Source: Paragonimus westermani
Taxonomy: Eukaryota; Platyhelminthes; Trematoda; Plagiorchiida; Troglotrematidae
Length of the DNA stretch: 64,000 bases
NCBI GenBank assembly: GCA_008508345.1
Contig: QNGE01003296.1
Location: 24,007-88,006, forward strand
Direction of reading: 5' to 3'
Both the position numbers and the translations under genes were made by a program. This document shows, piece after piece, positions 35,696 through 49,000 of this stretch. Below the pieces are notes generated by a model, which saw nothing but the letters and a program-made list of their open reading frames with translations, did not search any database and had not been told where the DNA came from. How positions within the stretch are numbered: position 1 is the first letter of the stretch; every line of letters starts with the position of its first letter.

Positions 35696-38600
35696 AATAA
35701 TTGGAAATCAATACGTAAATTTGGCGGAACAATCACTTTGTTGTTATTTTCTGCTAGAATGTGCACGCAGCATAGAGGTCTTGATAGTGATTCTAATTAG
35801 AAGCAGTGGGCATTAGTGCATTCGATGAACTGCATCAATAATACCGGTGAAGGGATTTCACCGAAGTGTGAGCTTATCCGCTTAACAGATGCTGGAAGCG
35901 GGTGCTCATCGGAGTAGATTTGAAAAATAAATTAAGCACTTGAACTTATTTCATTGCAACGTAAGCTATGCAATACTAGGGGTTTGATAGGCTCTAATGG
36001 GCTGGTCCATCGAGAAACAACTTGTGTGGGCATCAAACCTGCAATAAGTGTATGGCAAACATGAGTTAGATTGGTCAGACACTCATTTAGAGAGAAGCAA
36101 AGTTTTTTCCAGAATACTGTAGTTGGCACTAACCGTTATTCTCTTCCTTTGAAGAGACCCGGTTGATAAAAAAGCAGAGTTTGGTAGCAAACGAGCCTTT
36201 GACCGAAACGGCGTGTTCAAATGACGCAAGCGTCTCACGACCTGAGCTATGAGGCCACACCGTGAGGTCAGAGATTCCACATTTTGTTTGGGTTAACCAT
36301 CGCACTGAATTTATCGTACGGAATCATCAGGTTTGTCGAATACAAGTACAGCATTCATGAAGCGATTCATGTCAACACTTTCTATCTTCGCTACTGAACA
36401 CTGAAGTATTGCTCACACGTAAGTCTCGTTTCAACTAAGAAATCTACCAGACCACATCGCTAAAACTACTTCAGTCTTAATCAGTAGCTCTGGCGGATTC
36501 AAGCGTAGAAAATCCTGCATGGTAAAAGCTGAAGTGGATCAGATTATGGGTTTCATACTAGCTAAGGAGACAATTGGGAAATTCGAATGCAAACGTAATT
36601 TTTCTGAATCATCGGCGAGGCAGTGTAGATCGGCTGGTGTTACTCTTGTCCATTCTGTACAGGTATCTTGTCTGAGTAAAACTGAATGCTACATTTTTAG
36701 TGCTGGGTTTGTTGTGAATTTACAAGCTCGTCAGAGTCTTTATCGGTAACGTAGCAATATGGTTGCATCACAGTCATTGCTTAGAATCAAACGGACAACA
36801 CATTCAAAGTTTCTTATCGAAAACTGAAAATTCGGTAAAAAGTAACTCAAGCATGACTGCTGATCAGGATCTTGACTGGCTACGTTTGCTGATCACAACC
36901 GTGCGTGGCTGCCTCCTATTTATATCTACAGACTGGTCACCTCAGTTTCCATTGTTCCCATTGGCTTTCCTAAATCACTCACAGCTTCGCGTGGTCTACA
37001 CCGGTCGAGTTGGTTGCGTTGATCTATCACAAGCTACTGGTATGCAACTCAAATACCCAAATTCCTTGGGAAGACATTTACTCGACACTCTTCTTAATGA
37101 GACCTCTTTTTAAGCCTTATATTTCACCCAGCATAGAACACTAAACATACCGTCTAATCGGGATCATCAAACACTTCTTTTTACAAACAATATGTGTAGG
37201 CTAGCGAATAAGGTTTCCTTGTGTGTTGGATGATCGCCAGGATTGGTGCCACCGATTAATTTGGAATGACCCAATTTTCTCACCAGTGTTGGGGACATAT
37301 GTGCATATGCCTCACGTGACAATCATAGCGACAATCCTGAGATATTCTTTTCATTTAGGTTAAACTTTGACTGTACGAATTTTCCTCCCCTTGAAAGCTT
37401 GGGACTGTTGGATTCGGGAAAGTTATCAACTACTTAACCCAGTAGGTGCGAGTTAATCCATCCGTGATAGGGAGAGGAAACGGAGTTATCCATAGGTGAC
37501 GTCCAATTAACCGTGTTTCGAGCATTTTTTTACTAACTGTTAACACCTCGCACATTTTTTTTACTGAGTCAGTGTTAACACGATGTCCTTAGATTCACGA
37601 CGCTACGATCCGTTTGCAGGTGAGCTGCAATATATCACGTGTGTGTCTGACAGCCTGATCAGGAATGGTGAGTAACAATGCCTAGCCGTCGGGAGCTAGG
37701 GGTGACCTTCACATTCGATTGACTCTGCTTTGACGTAAGTGTACCGGCTGCATGTGTTCGTTTGAATTGGTCACACTGATGTATCCGCCAGACGGTAGTT
37801 CGTGCTAACCCAATCGGTGGTGATTATTTGTTCGCTTCTATATGCTGTCTGGCTTTGTTGTGTAGCCAGATGAAGCTGCGGGAAACGTGTGATGTAGGTG
37901 AAGCGCACAACCCACATGCAGTTTACCACTTCCGTGCCATCTGGTTAATACCATCGAGTCTACCAATGTTATCGTTGATACTGCACACGGTTGATCAGCA
38001 ATTGTACAGGAACAGTATACATCTGTCCTGAAAAGCGTCGTGTTCTCCTGCACATCTACTAATACCGAGCCAGTCCGTCTTTGTTTGAAGTTGGTGCACA
38101 GATTAAGACTTTCAAGTTGATGTCAATTTGGAAGCGCTCATATTCTGCTTAATGTCTCGTTGTTCGAGGCTTGGGTGTAGAACTTTTGCACTTCTCTAGT
38201 CCTCCAAACCAATTGCCGTAACTTATCTTAAAGTTGTTCAAAAGAAGGTGCTCACAGAAGTGAGCTAGCCAAATGGTTTATCTAAATGTGAACGCTTCAA
38301 CCGAATGTGGATGGTGTTCGACTTGAGTGTTCAGACAACAGTATACCAAAGGATTGAACTGGCCAATACAGACAGTCAGAGGTATCAATCGATTTGAATA
38401 AATGTTTGGCAGTATTGCCCTTTAGAGTCAACTCCAGGTCAACTGGAAGCACCTAACAAGCATCATATCTGTACGTTATAGATTCTGTATCATCCTCTGC
38501 TAGCTATCCTCTTGTGATCCGCGTAGTTTCGTAAAACCTTAATCGTATCTGGTTGCCGTCACCGTGGAGTTGATGACCTTACACATATATGAGATTGTCA

Positions 38601-39779
38601 AAACTTGCCTTCTTGTCGACCAGCAAGCCGAGTTCAAACGGAATCATGCGAAATGCTGGTAGCATGAATCGGCGTTACTCAACAATTCTTGTGCAACAGA
38701 TTGTTATAGATAAGTGAAAAAGACGGGTACGACAGTGGGTTGTTAAGTCCACCCCGGATAGTTGCATATTCTGCCACTAACCGCTAAAACAAGATACAGG
38801 TGGGCAGTGACAGCCAGGCCATTCTTATGTCTTGCCCATGTAGTGAATTGGTGTTCACTACAAGTGCCCATGCTTTTGTGTAACAGTGCAAACTGGGTTG
38901 TCTTAGAATCCGATGTCAACCACCCCCATTTCCCCGGAAACGGGCGTCCTGCTGTTAAACAAATGCATCGGTGGCAGATGTGGGACAGTCGCCGTACAAC
39001 TCGTGTTTGCCACTGTCAAGCAAGACCACCTTCGGATCTACGTGACTTATCGGATGGACCTATTAATTCGCAGTTTGTTACCTAATATTCCAACCTGATT
39101 AAATCCGTGTGTGCTTCGCTTGCCGTTGGGTTACGGTTCGACTTTTCCTTAAGTTTGTAAAAAGATTGGAATGGACAAACGGATCGATGCTAAGTCAGCC
39201 AGTGATTCGCAGAAGGCTATGGCCGATCAGTATCGCCAACGCCAGCAGACTGGTATATCAGCGCGGGGACTAATCACGATAGCACACTGCTCCAGTATCG
39301 GATTCTCAACGACGTTCCCTGATTAATAGTCTGGCAGTGGTTTGGTTAGCTCTTATGTCTATGTATCTAAGCAGTTGTATCGTCCGATTTGATTCGCCTC
39401 TTCCAGCAAACGGTTTGAGAAATTTACTGCGTGCTATTTGGTGTGTTTCAAACTTGCACAAACTCACGCGACATGTTGCTCATGCTAGTTGTCCACTCCA
39501 ATGGGGACAACGCGCTAGATCCAGATGTTTCCGGTTTTTGTCTAATGTTATAGTGTACTAGACGCGCCTGTTGCAGTGTATGATGGTTATTCGAATAATC
39601 CACCTGTGACTGTTCGAAGCAATCATCCTCGTCCGGTAGACGATCGATCCATCGTTTTGGACAACAGTCCATACCGCTGCTCAAATGCACTTGGATGTTC
39701 CATTCACACGGCAGACTATGGTAGAGTGCATGATTCCGTCTGATGATCTGGTTGATAACTTGCTGTTAGAGAGGAAAGA
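35696..39779. other. No supported gene
   Basis: Frames at 36519-36749, 36763-37113 and 38762-39098 are open but unrecognised. A tRNA-like stretch on the minus strand near 36180-36260 (ggcctcatagctcagg) shares its first bases with a stretch near 60745. Both may be fragments of a second tRNA-derived repeat. Confidence 0.4.
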
Positions 39780-41035
39780 ACGGGGTGGGAAGATGGAAGT
39801 AATTTTCACGGATGAAGTGAGTGACTGCAATTTCTAAAGTGCTCTTTTCATCAGATCGTCAAACCTAAACCGTAAGAGATTTGTTGTTCGGTCTATATCA
39901 TGTGGTAAACTGAAGATGGTACAATGTGTTTTGATGAGTCATGCTAACCTTGAAGTAAATTCGGGTGCAAATCGTCAACGGACATTTGTAGATTCAACGT
40001 ATGTTAAAGGTGTATTCAGAAAATATTCAATCCTTGTATTTCAACTCAGCTACTGACGTGGACCGGACAGTACACAAATTTCTATAGTTTTGTACCATTA
40101 AGACAGAAAATCAACCTTATCCGATGTATGGTGGATCGAGCGACGAAAATATGCTCGAGCGATACCCTGGAAGAAGAAAAACGATTCATATTTAAAGTCC
40201 TAGTTGAAAATGACTATCCTGAACAATTTATTCATAGGCATATGTTAATTGGCACAAAATTAGACAATCCACACACCGTAGAGAAGAAGTCTGTTTATAT
40301 TTCATTGCCTTTTAAGGGCGACAATGCCTCCAAGAATTTAAGCAAAAAACTTAGCATAGCCCTAAGCAAGACCTATTTTGCTGCAAAACTGCGACTTCAG
40401 TTTAGTTCCACACCGATTTTGCGTCCTCAGTTAAAAGATGTATTGCCTGTTCATGCTGCCTCTTACTGTGTATATCATTTTGTTTGTTCCTGTGGAACGA
40501 GCTGTGTAGGCCGCACGACACGGCGACTATCCGAACGCATTCGGAAGCATCATCCGGTGTGGCTAACTCGGAGCTTGTCAAAATCTTGCTAGTCTTCTAT
40601 CGCTGCACACCTCATGGAGTCCAACCACTCAATCGATCTCAATGACTCATTTCGTCCTATCTATCGCGCACCGGGTTTACAATCAAAACATGGCAAAGAG
40701 CGCTTACTGGCAGTCGCGGAAGCCATAGCCATCCGTTTACTCTCCCCCCCACTATGTATTCAAAAACGTCTCGTAAAAACACTGAATCTTCCATGGCCTG
40801 GTGTTCACGTCCGGACCGAACAGATTACGTAATCATGACCACTATCTTAACGGTCATCAATAATTTGTACAGTTGACCTGATCCTTCTGAAACTGATAAT
40901 GAACCGTTCGATCTCTTACTGTACCTTTTCTCACACATGATTAATTCAAATAAATGTGTTGTAATTAGCCTGATGATGAATCACCGAAAACAAGCTTGTT
41001 CGCTACACGTTTCTCCTAATGTCTAAACCGGGTAT
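39780..41035 (+). mobile_element. Penelope-like retroelement, 3' part with GIY-YIG nuclease
   Basis: From about 40055 the frame reads WTGQYTNFYSFVPLRQ and then NLIRCM. This is the conserved region just after the reverse transcriptase fingers and palm of Penelope-like elements. It continues without a break to a GIY-YIG endonuclease: CVYHFVCSCGTSCVGRTTRR at about 40465-40524, ERIRKHHPVW after it, and beyond an in-frame TAG (40590-40592) HLMESNHSID and ERLLAVAEAIAIRL, which holds the expected catalytic glutamate. The frame ends at TAA 40830. The usual tyrosine before V-G-x-T is cysteine. Upstream of 40055 the match continues only in shifted frames (VFRK near 40010). The 3' tail to about 41035 is assumed to be element UTR. 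The element is 5'-truncated and inactive. Confidence 0.85.
40440..40832 (+). pseudogene. GIY-YIG endonuclease domain with one premature stop
   Basis: This is the best preserved coding segment of any transposon in the window. The cysteine-rich start (FVCSCGTSCVG), arginine-rich helix (RTTRRLSERIRKH), histidine motif (SNHSID) and catalytic-glutamate helix (ERLLAVAEA) occur in order in a single frame. Only the TAG at 40590-40592 interrupts it. The domain makes the nicks that let Penelope-like elements insert. A single nonsense change suggests a fairly recent copy compared with the other elements here. Confidence 0.8.
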
Positions 41036-41129
41036 TTTCACTCAACTATTGAAGTGTGAACCAAACCATCGTTTGCATTCTCCTCCACATTTGACCAAAA
41101 TCATCGTACCGATTGATTGTGTAACCAGT

Positions 41130-41580
41130 CCTTTCATGTTAACCGTTAAAAAATTGCTCCATTCGTTGCACACAACAGGAAGTCGGAACATGCTGGTTAC
41201 TTGGTGTTGCTTTCACAAACATCAAAATGCGGTGTGAAACATTTATTAAGTGGTTTACGTTTACATCTCTTTTCAATTCGAGGAAACGAAAACTGAAAGC
41301 ACATTCCACACTGCAGACGATTTTGTGATGGGCATAACGATTTGGCTCAGTCTGCACAATTAAAAAACATTATGACAGAATTTTTGGCGTAAACTATATT
41401 AGTCACTGAAATTGTCTGACTTCACGCCACTTCAACGTGTACGGGATAAGCTGAAGCGTGCAGTTAAGTAACATCGAAACTTTCCTGACCCTTGCCGACT
41501 GACAGATGCAATCGTTGATGTGTGCAGCAAAATCTCCTACTCCTATATCAAGGACCTCGTGAATAGCCGAAGAAGATGAA
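41130..41580 (+). mobile_element. Decayed Tc1/mariner transposase fragment
   Basis: Three blocks of a Tc1-type DDE transposase occur in order in shifted frames. At about 41190 GSRNMLVTWCCF corresponds to the family G-G-S-x-M-V-W-G-C-F. At about 41330-41380 GHNDLAQSAQLK corresponds to D-N-D-P-K-H-T and the following helix. At about 41430-41570 FTPLQRVRDKLKRAVK, then FPDPCRLTDAI and SYIKDLVNSRRR match the P-D-L-N-P-I-E-N-x-W-x-x-L-K block through the C-terminal L-V-x-S-M-x-R-R. The catalytic residues are mostly lost and there are several stops. Terminal inverted repeats were not found. It lies directly downstream of the Penelope-like element. Confidence 0.75.
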
Positions 41581-44500
41581 TCACTATTGGAAGAAAAATT
41601 CTACTTTAGCGTCAGACTGGTGACTCATTCATGTTGTGTGGGACCATAGTGGAATCGATAAAATTACTTACCAGTTAAATCTGCGTGGCTGGTTTCTAAC
41701 GAGCTGCCTAGCGCGAAATGTGGCCTAGTTTTGGTATTGCCGTATTCCGTGAAAATGTCTGTCAACCGAACTTTCCACGGTGAATGGACCTATTAAGTCC
41801 TGTAGTGTAAAAGTGGCGTTCATGAAAAGCAACAGCTATTGAGGAAGTTGAGTTGCAATGGTGTGTCAACGACTAGTTTGAGAGGTCCCTACGCTTTACC
41901 AGGACGAGCATTTTGTAACCCGGGTCATAAATAGCAAATTGGTCAAGTGTGAACCGTAGATGGAAACGCATCAAAATGCTACTCCAGACAACGAATGTCT
42001 TTGTTCAGAATCAACGTACAATAGTGTCTTTTCCGGTGCACCGATAAAAAATTTAGAGAGAGCTTTGTGTACTAGGAATGACTGGTAATATGAAGCAGTT
42101 CACAACTATATCATTTATGTGCAATCTGTATACAGTGATTTATCTAATTCGTTTGTTATCTGTAAGTTATCTCTATTGAACCTTTGTTCCTGTTATGCTG
42201 AACTCCAAGTCCTCTATTTGTTCCATTTTTAATACGCAGAAGAAATTCGCCCACGTCTGCAAGGGTAACTGTCTGTGGCGGAAGACTCAATCACATACTT
42301 TTTATGCAAGGGAGGTGAAGTTATAGTAAACATAGGTTGTCCAGTGCATTGTTGCCTATCTATGAAATACCCTGGGGAATTTCTGAACAAGAGAAGCCTG
42401 TTGCTTCGTGTATATAGCAATATATATCTCAAGCGCTGAATGGACGTCAACGTGTGTTCACAGGAGACCACAATTACACATTATAATCCACGTCTGAAAA
42501 CCTGTGTTGCCTTGCTTTATAATCTGTGCAGCCTGAGGGCTTTCTAACAGACGACTCACAAAGAAGTGTGAAAGTTGGACGACTGAAGCTACATTTTGAT
42601 TTTTCCAGAGATAAAGCTGAAGTGTAATATGCTGGTAAAATTGTCGTTCAAGGTGATACGACTCATGAGTGGGCTCCAATAGCATGAAAACTGTCGTCAT
42701 AGTAGGAGATGTATGACTATGAATAATTTATTTTGCTCTTCCCGGTTGCTTACACAACATGAAATGCGAGGAAAGGAATGTAAGCGCCTACTGGCAAACC
42801 ATGAAACCGAGCAATCGTAAATCAATTCAAGAAGTTGGTTAGTCGGGTGAATGAATGAAACTAAGTAGCAACGGATGGGGTGCGCGAGAGAAGCGATGAT
42901 ACCCCATGTAACAGTATGTAACTAAAGTCGTGCACTGATTAATTGAAAAACATTTGGAGGGCATGAAATGCTAGCAATCAATATACGCTGACCGCTTGAT
43001 GGAGAAAGAAAGTTCAAGACGGAAACTACAGTGTCAGTTTGAAAAATTGAAATGGTTTGCTTTCGGCGTGTTTCATAGAGATGACACATTAGGCGGTGCA
43101 GCGCTGTGGCATTCGTGCTTTCAGAGACTACGGTAAGATGACTGAGACCATCGCACTAATATGCTGATGGCGCTGCTCGTGCAAGAGGAAATGAAGGAAG
43201 AGAGATGGCTTTTGTGTGAGACGAACTTCTATTCAGTCGGATAGAAAAAACCACACTGGCAAACACTATTATCTTCAGTGACATAAAATCGGTTTTCTGT
43301 GGCCAGGGTAATATTAGACATTATCATTCCTAAGAAACAGACCAATTAGCACGGTCACTTCTGCTTTCCTGTTACACTTTTTAATGTCAAGGATCAAGAC
43401 AGTGACTATGAACTTAGGATAACCTGTGGCAGCCTCGGAATTTCTGTCAGAATTGCCGGTCTGGTCAAACTAGATAACCGCTCACCTGGTCGGCAATTGG
43501 CAGGTAACCAATCTCATTAATCTCTTTCAAGACCTCCTTTTGCCATAAGAACCACCAGTTGATCCGGCGTAATTCCGTTAGGTTCATCAGCATCATCCCC
43601 GAATTAATCCCGAAATACTGTAAGGCACAAATTGAACAAGGTCATTTAAGCTGTCTTCTGGAACTCACCCTATATAATACAGAAACACTGCTTAGCTTTC
43701 CGTACAGATGTTTGCAGGCTGGTTAGAAACTGTACACCAGATCGATGGACATGGTTATAAAAATTGCACAACCCGCCTAAGTCACTAATTTCAAAGGGCA
43801 GAGAGAGGGGTTACTGAAGTATTTCCGTAATACCGTCAGCGAGAAGTCACTGAATTTTCCGACCGTCACAAGTTGAGTGAAACTATAAAAGTAGTATAAA
43901 TTGCACACTCAAAAACTTTCCAGTCAACCTATTTCAAGAACAAGTACTGAACTACACGTCAACTTATGAATGCTGTTTGGCTGTCTCAGTTCCAAGGGGT
44001 GATTAGTGATATTTTGGCGTACAAAGTTGTATCAAACCCTGTCATTAATCTTAGTTACTATGTAGTATACAACGTAGAACTCGTGAGCGTCGCTGGCGTA
44101 ATAGTCGCGACCGCAATGAGTGTTATAACAGCGAGCTCTGTGCAGACTACCTATCATGAAATAATCCATACATATGTACATATGTTAACACTTGACGGCA
44201 TGCAGTAAAGGTTACTCCGTGACATTAGTGAAACGCACAGCTTCAAACCCAATGTTAATTATTAACAGTTGGCCGGTATTTCCTAATCTCATCATATTCA
44301 AGTGATTCTACGCGGTGTTAAATGAAACAACAACTGTTTCTAATATACCCACCATGGTTTCACAAGAACTGACTGTCAGCAATTTTTCCAAACGAGCATT
44401 TACACGACTTAGAGGTCGCTCAATACAGGACATGTCCGAGGTTCACACCTATAAACATGAACGAAGCAAAACCAGTTTGATCTGCAATTTGTTCTCGCCT

Positions 44501-45829
44501 TCTAAATAGAAGTTTCATGTACGTTTCTATTGTCGCTTTAGTCTTAATTCCGAATTAAAACATTATGTACAAGAAGTCGAAAGTCAATTTTTCCATCACG
44601 TTATTCAGTTTAGAAGTAGGTGGACACTGAAGTCATGGCGTAGATACTAGCATAAAACTCTCTCATTTGACTTTGCACAATAACTTGTAACCGGACTTTA
44701 AAGTAAACCAACACAATGTATGCGAATGCTTTTTGGACAAGCCAATAAATTATACCTCAGTTTTTAAGGACACGTAACAATATTATTGGCGATGACACCG
44801 GAAAATGCTTGTCCAACATAATCAGCTTCATGTGACTATTCACGCGAATGCGTGAAACCGGTGAATTTCAAAAATCCGTCGAGATAAGCAACAGAAATGT
44901 ATGATTTTAACATCCCCTAACGAAACCGCTAGGTCCCATCACACCAACCGGGCGGCCCAATTCGGATGGTATGATCGTGTGTAGTGGTATGGATCAGTTC
45001 AGCCAGCCAGCTTGCAGCTGTGTGGTCCGACCCCCATGCACAATCTGCATTGTTTTCCCGCATTGCTTTCTGGTGCTTTTTGCAACGTTATTTGCTCTGA
45101 TTCCCCGATTGCCACATATGATCGTTTCATTTGATTTGCCCTGTGTCTGAATACCATGTATGGCGACCGTTTCGTCCTACTAACTTAGAGACTCTGTGGC
45201 CTAATTTTGGCCCGCTCTTCCAATAACCAGTGCTGCCGCAGTTTTAGGTCAAGGGATTGAGTGCGTAACAAAAGGGACAATCCAACATAACGCGTAGCAA
45301 GTTTGATAAAACGATCTCTTTTTCCAACTTATTTCAAGCTAGTGGAATGCAATGTACTCTGGGATCTAGTAGAACAAACAGATATGCGAAAAACTCTCAT
45401 GTCGAAAGCTCTTTCTGCACCTAACAGTATGGCATTTTCATTTGGAACTGATGTGATTTATTGGCTCTCTTGCTCGTGAAGTCAGAGAGTTAATTCCAGC
45501 AACATCAATCTCATTGTAAGCTTGAACGATTCAACCTGTCTAAGTGTTTCATTTCAATATTATGTAGACAGTCAGCAGTCTTCTTTTCACTAGCAGAGAT
45601 AAACAACATCGTCGAACTTCTACCAGTAGGTGACACCATAGTCAGCCGATTAACTGAAGATAGTAACTCCAGCTTAACCCAAACATATTGAACATATAGT
45701 TAGCAGTTTGACCGAACAGAGTGTCACTGTTTAGTTTTGTTTCGAAATGCTCGGGAAGACAAATTACCATTCACGAAAGTTTGAGACAGAATGTTTGGAT
45801 CGACTTCATTGTAAGATTATTAGCGTTGT
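41581..45829. other. No supported gene
   Basis: No recognised domain. The stretch at 44.9-45.3 kb is richer in GC than its surroundings and may be an unidentified repeat. Minus-strand frames at 42229-42700 are unrecognised. Confidence 0.5.
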
Positions 45830-46030
45830 GTTTCGCGTCCTAATCTCACAAGCGTGAGGGGTGAGATGCAAAACGCGGTCCGGTGGCCGATATGTAATAC
45901 TCATGCGTTCTATTAAGAGTGAAACTAGAGTCTACTGCTTCCTTTCGAAGTTGCTTAGCTGACAGGTTTGCCTGAATAAAAAGGTTGTGATCAAGTATGA
46001 GTGGTGTTCAGTTCAAAATACTCGTTTTGT
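45830..46030 (+). repeat. tRNA-derived SINE, copy 3
   Basis: A diverged copy. Recognisable parts are the aligned B-box region (ggtccggtggccgatatg), agagtgaaactagag matching the gagcgaaactcg of the better copies, tactgcttcctttcg, and the 3' phrase gagtggtgttcagtt corresponding to gagtgatgttcaactgg of copy 1. The 5' head is poorly preserved. Confidence 0.55.
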
Positions 46031-49000
46031 TCATTTAAACCGACGGTTGCGTGGTCGAAGCCATTTAGTTAATTGGGTGGTAAGGTGATTATTGAAGAAC
46101 ATTTTTATTTTGCTTGGAGTTTAGAAATTCATTTTGTAAAATTGACACCCTTCATTGCGGTGTTTCCATTTCCACCAAATTTTAAACTGTTTCTTTCCGA
46201 AATGGTTTACAGTAGCAAGAGCTCAACTTTGAAATAGCAACATTTAATGAAGAACACAACATAATTACCTTCAAGCTTGAAAATGTACTTGCGTCTAACT
46301 GGAGATAAGGTTGGTAAACGTCAACACCTTGTGAAAGATTGATCGCAGTTCAAATCGTTGCTACGCTGGCGAGTACTTACGACGGTATGATTCCAGTGTG
46401 GCGCTCTTTTTAATGGGGCCCTCTAGAAGCTTAGCAGGGATCTTGAGATCACTTGTAAAAAGCACACCGTTTGTGTATTCCGATTTCATTGACCTTACGA
46501 TAAAGAATGTTCAAATGTGGGCAAATGTTTTTTTTATTCACGCTTTAACTCACCGGCAGATAAGTTGCATTCGTGGGACATGACTGTGGGCAGTAGCGCA
46601 CTTGTTCACAAACCGCTCCGATGGCCTTGAGACAGTGTGGTGCAATTCAAAAAAATAAAGAACAACTAGAAAAGGGCTGAGGTAAAAGAAGTTGATGGTG
46701 TGTACGTTTTATTTCCCATTGATGTTTCATATAAGGATCAACAAAGCTGATTCTGCTTATGAGGTGTCTCTCAGGACGGTAGTAAACAGACAGTCGATTT
46801 GGAATAATCAGTTAGGCAAAGCAGGTGTAGGCAACATCAGTTTGTGTTTCCTGGGCCAAATAAGCAAAACTTGTGTGATGTTAGCATAGGAAAAATCTGA
46901 TTGTCAGATATCTAGCTTTCAATCGGATTTGACTCAGTGCCTGAAACAGCATGCCTAAATATGGCCAACGTTTAATAAGCTGAGCCATGGAACCTCACAT
47001 TGATTTCGAAAACTCCGCATTTTGACTTAGCTACCCACCTTCCCGTTGTCCCAAATGGAGTCTACTGGCAGTAGTGCTCGTGTGTTCCAACGTTAACTGA
47101 CAGAAAGACCCTGCAGCGGGTTCGATCCACTGGGCATCAGACGTTTTGCGTACATTCACAGCTTCCATGTAATGCCTGTGCGGATTGCAAAGAATTTTGC
47201 CGATTATCTTAATAATTGTCCCAAGAAGGCAGTAGAGAAGATTATAGTTATGTCAACTTTGAAGCGTCGAGAATAATTTTATTGCGTGGATAACCTAGCC
47301 CATGCTGTTAAGGATTAGTATACTGTAATGAGGCAAAATTATGTTATGTTTAGCCGAACGCATGCTGTTATTGAGCACAATTGGTCGAACTCCGACGTGT
47401 TGGGAGTCCACACGAAACTTGTAGTCCCACCAAGGTGTTACCGAAAGTGTGGCAAGTCATTTGAGACAGTGAAATAATTGCGCAGTGCCGATGCAATTAT
47501 AAATTTCAAGATCACATCCAATCTGTATTCACTGATGAACACTCGGTCGGCTCATTCATGGCTAGACACATCAGTTTTTCAGCGTACATCTGTAATATGC
47601 ATGCGCCTACGGTGTTTTGATTACGATAGAGTTCACCACAGAGACCTTTTACTCAACTGACGAGATAAACAGAACAGCCCATATATTGTAAGACGGAGTG
47701 AGCTTCAAAACAATCATTCACAACTGTGGCACGTTGGACTATGACAGAATTCAAAACCTTAAACTACTCAATAAGAACCAATTTATCTTTTCAGTGTATC
47801 ATGCATGTTACTGAGATAGTGTTGTTGGAAAACACTGCCTTCATGAATGTAAAGCCAGCCTACATTGTGTTCCCAGAATTTTTGGTAATATTTTGTTATG
47901 AATTATTCCTTTAAACCCTCAGTCCAACGTCCAAGGTGACGTAGGACAATAGTGTCTTAATCATCCTACAATAACTATGGGTTGTTTTGAAATTTCTTGG
48001 GGCAATATCTGTGCATATTACTCAACGGAATGCTTCTAACAATTTGCAAAATACCGTTTTGAGAAGCACGAAAGCGTGTTTTAATATTGTACGACGAATG
48101 TACGGAAGTAAACATTTGTGAAAAAAAGTGATAAAAATTTCGATTGTAATGAAGTAAAGTGAAGTTAAAGGTTGACCGAGGTTTCACTAGGGGATGCGAT
48201 CTGAGGGCATCATACATCTTCCTAATATAGGTGTTTTGAGAGTAATCGTTCCAGGTGGAAACTTCACCAAAAACCAGTCAAGATGACGGTATATGACACC
48301 GAAACCAGTCAGTTGTAATTCTCGTACTTGTCACGTGCTTGGCTTCAAAATGAATCATTCTTACATGTATTGTCAACTGACCTGTCCCCGTTTAAAGTGG
48401 TCGAATTGCCTCCAAAGGTCAATTATGTCGTGATTCCATATAGTGTCAGCGTCGACCACAAGGATCTGAGCGGTTAAAAGAAACGTTGATTGAACACGAT
48501 GATATTCAGATGGTTACATACAGGCATGCTTGCGGAAATTCACCGGAAAGAGATGCGAAAGTGCACGGTACTAATCAATAGTTGGAATAAAATAATAACC
48601 AAGACTAAATGACAGAATAGGACAATACAAAAAAAACTCGAAAACGGAAGAGTTGCATACCAACTCCTAAGTGGTTGATTACTAGTACATTTGTTGAGTT
48701 CAGTTCACCACTAACAACCCGGGCCCTTCGGATCAACTTCTGCGCCAACAACAAAGCGCTACCAATTCTCACGGTGAACGATTGCTTACAAATTGTCCTG
48801 AGGTAACAACTTGTGACCAATCGATCACTGTGATTGTGAGTTTTCAGTAGGTTTCAAAAATGCTCCAGCAAATCGATAGCAAAATAGACTAGTTGGAATC
48901 ATAGAAGCTATGAAACATTGAGCTAAATGTCACTGTATCTGCGTCTGATAGACTCTGATGCACCGGAGTCATTAACGAATGATCAGTGAGTTAATCCAAA

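Noticed and set aside
36180..36260. Minus-strand tRNA gene (ggcctcatagctcagg start)
   Set aside because: Only the first half resembles a tRNA. The B box is poor and no cloverleaf can be folded by eye. A repeat fragment is more likely.
36763..37113. 117-codon frame with protein-like segments (TDWSPQFPLFPLAFL)
   Set aside because: No family recognised and no splice or start evidence. Composition alone is insufficient.
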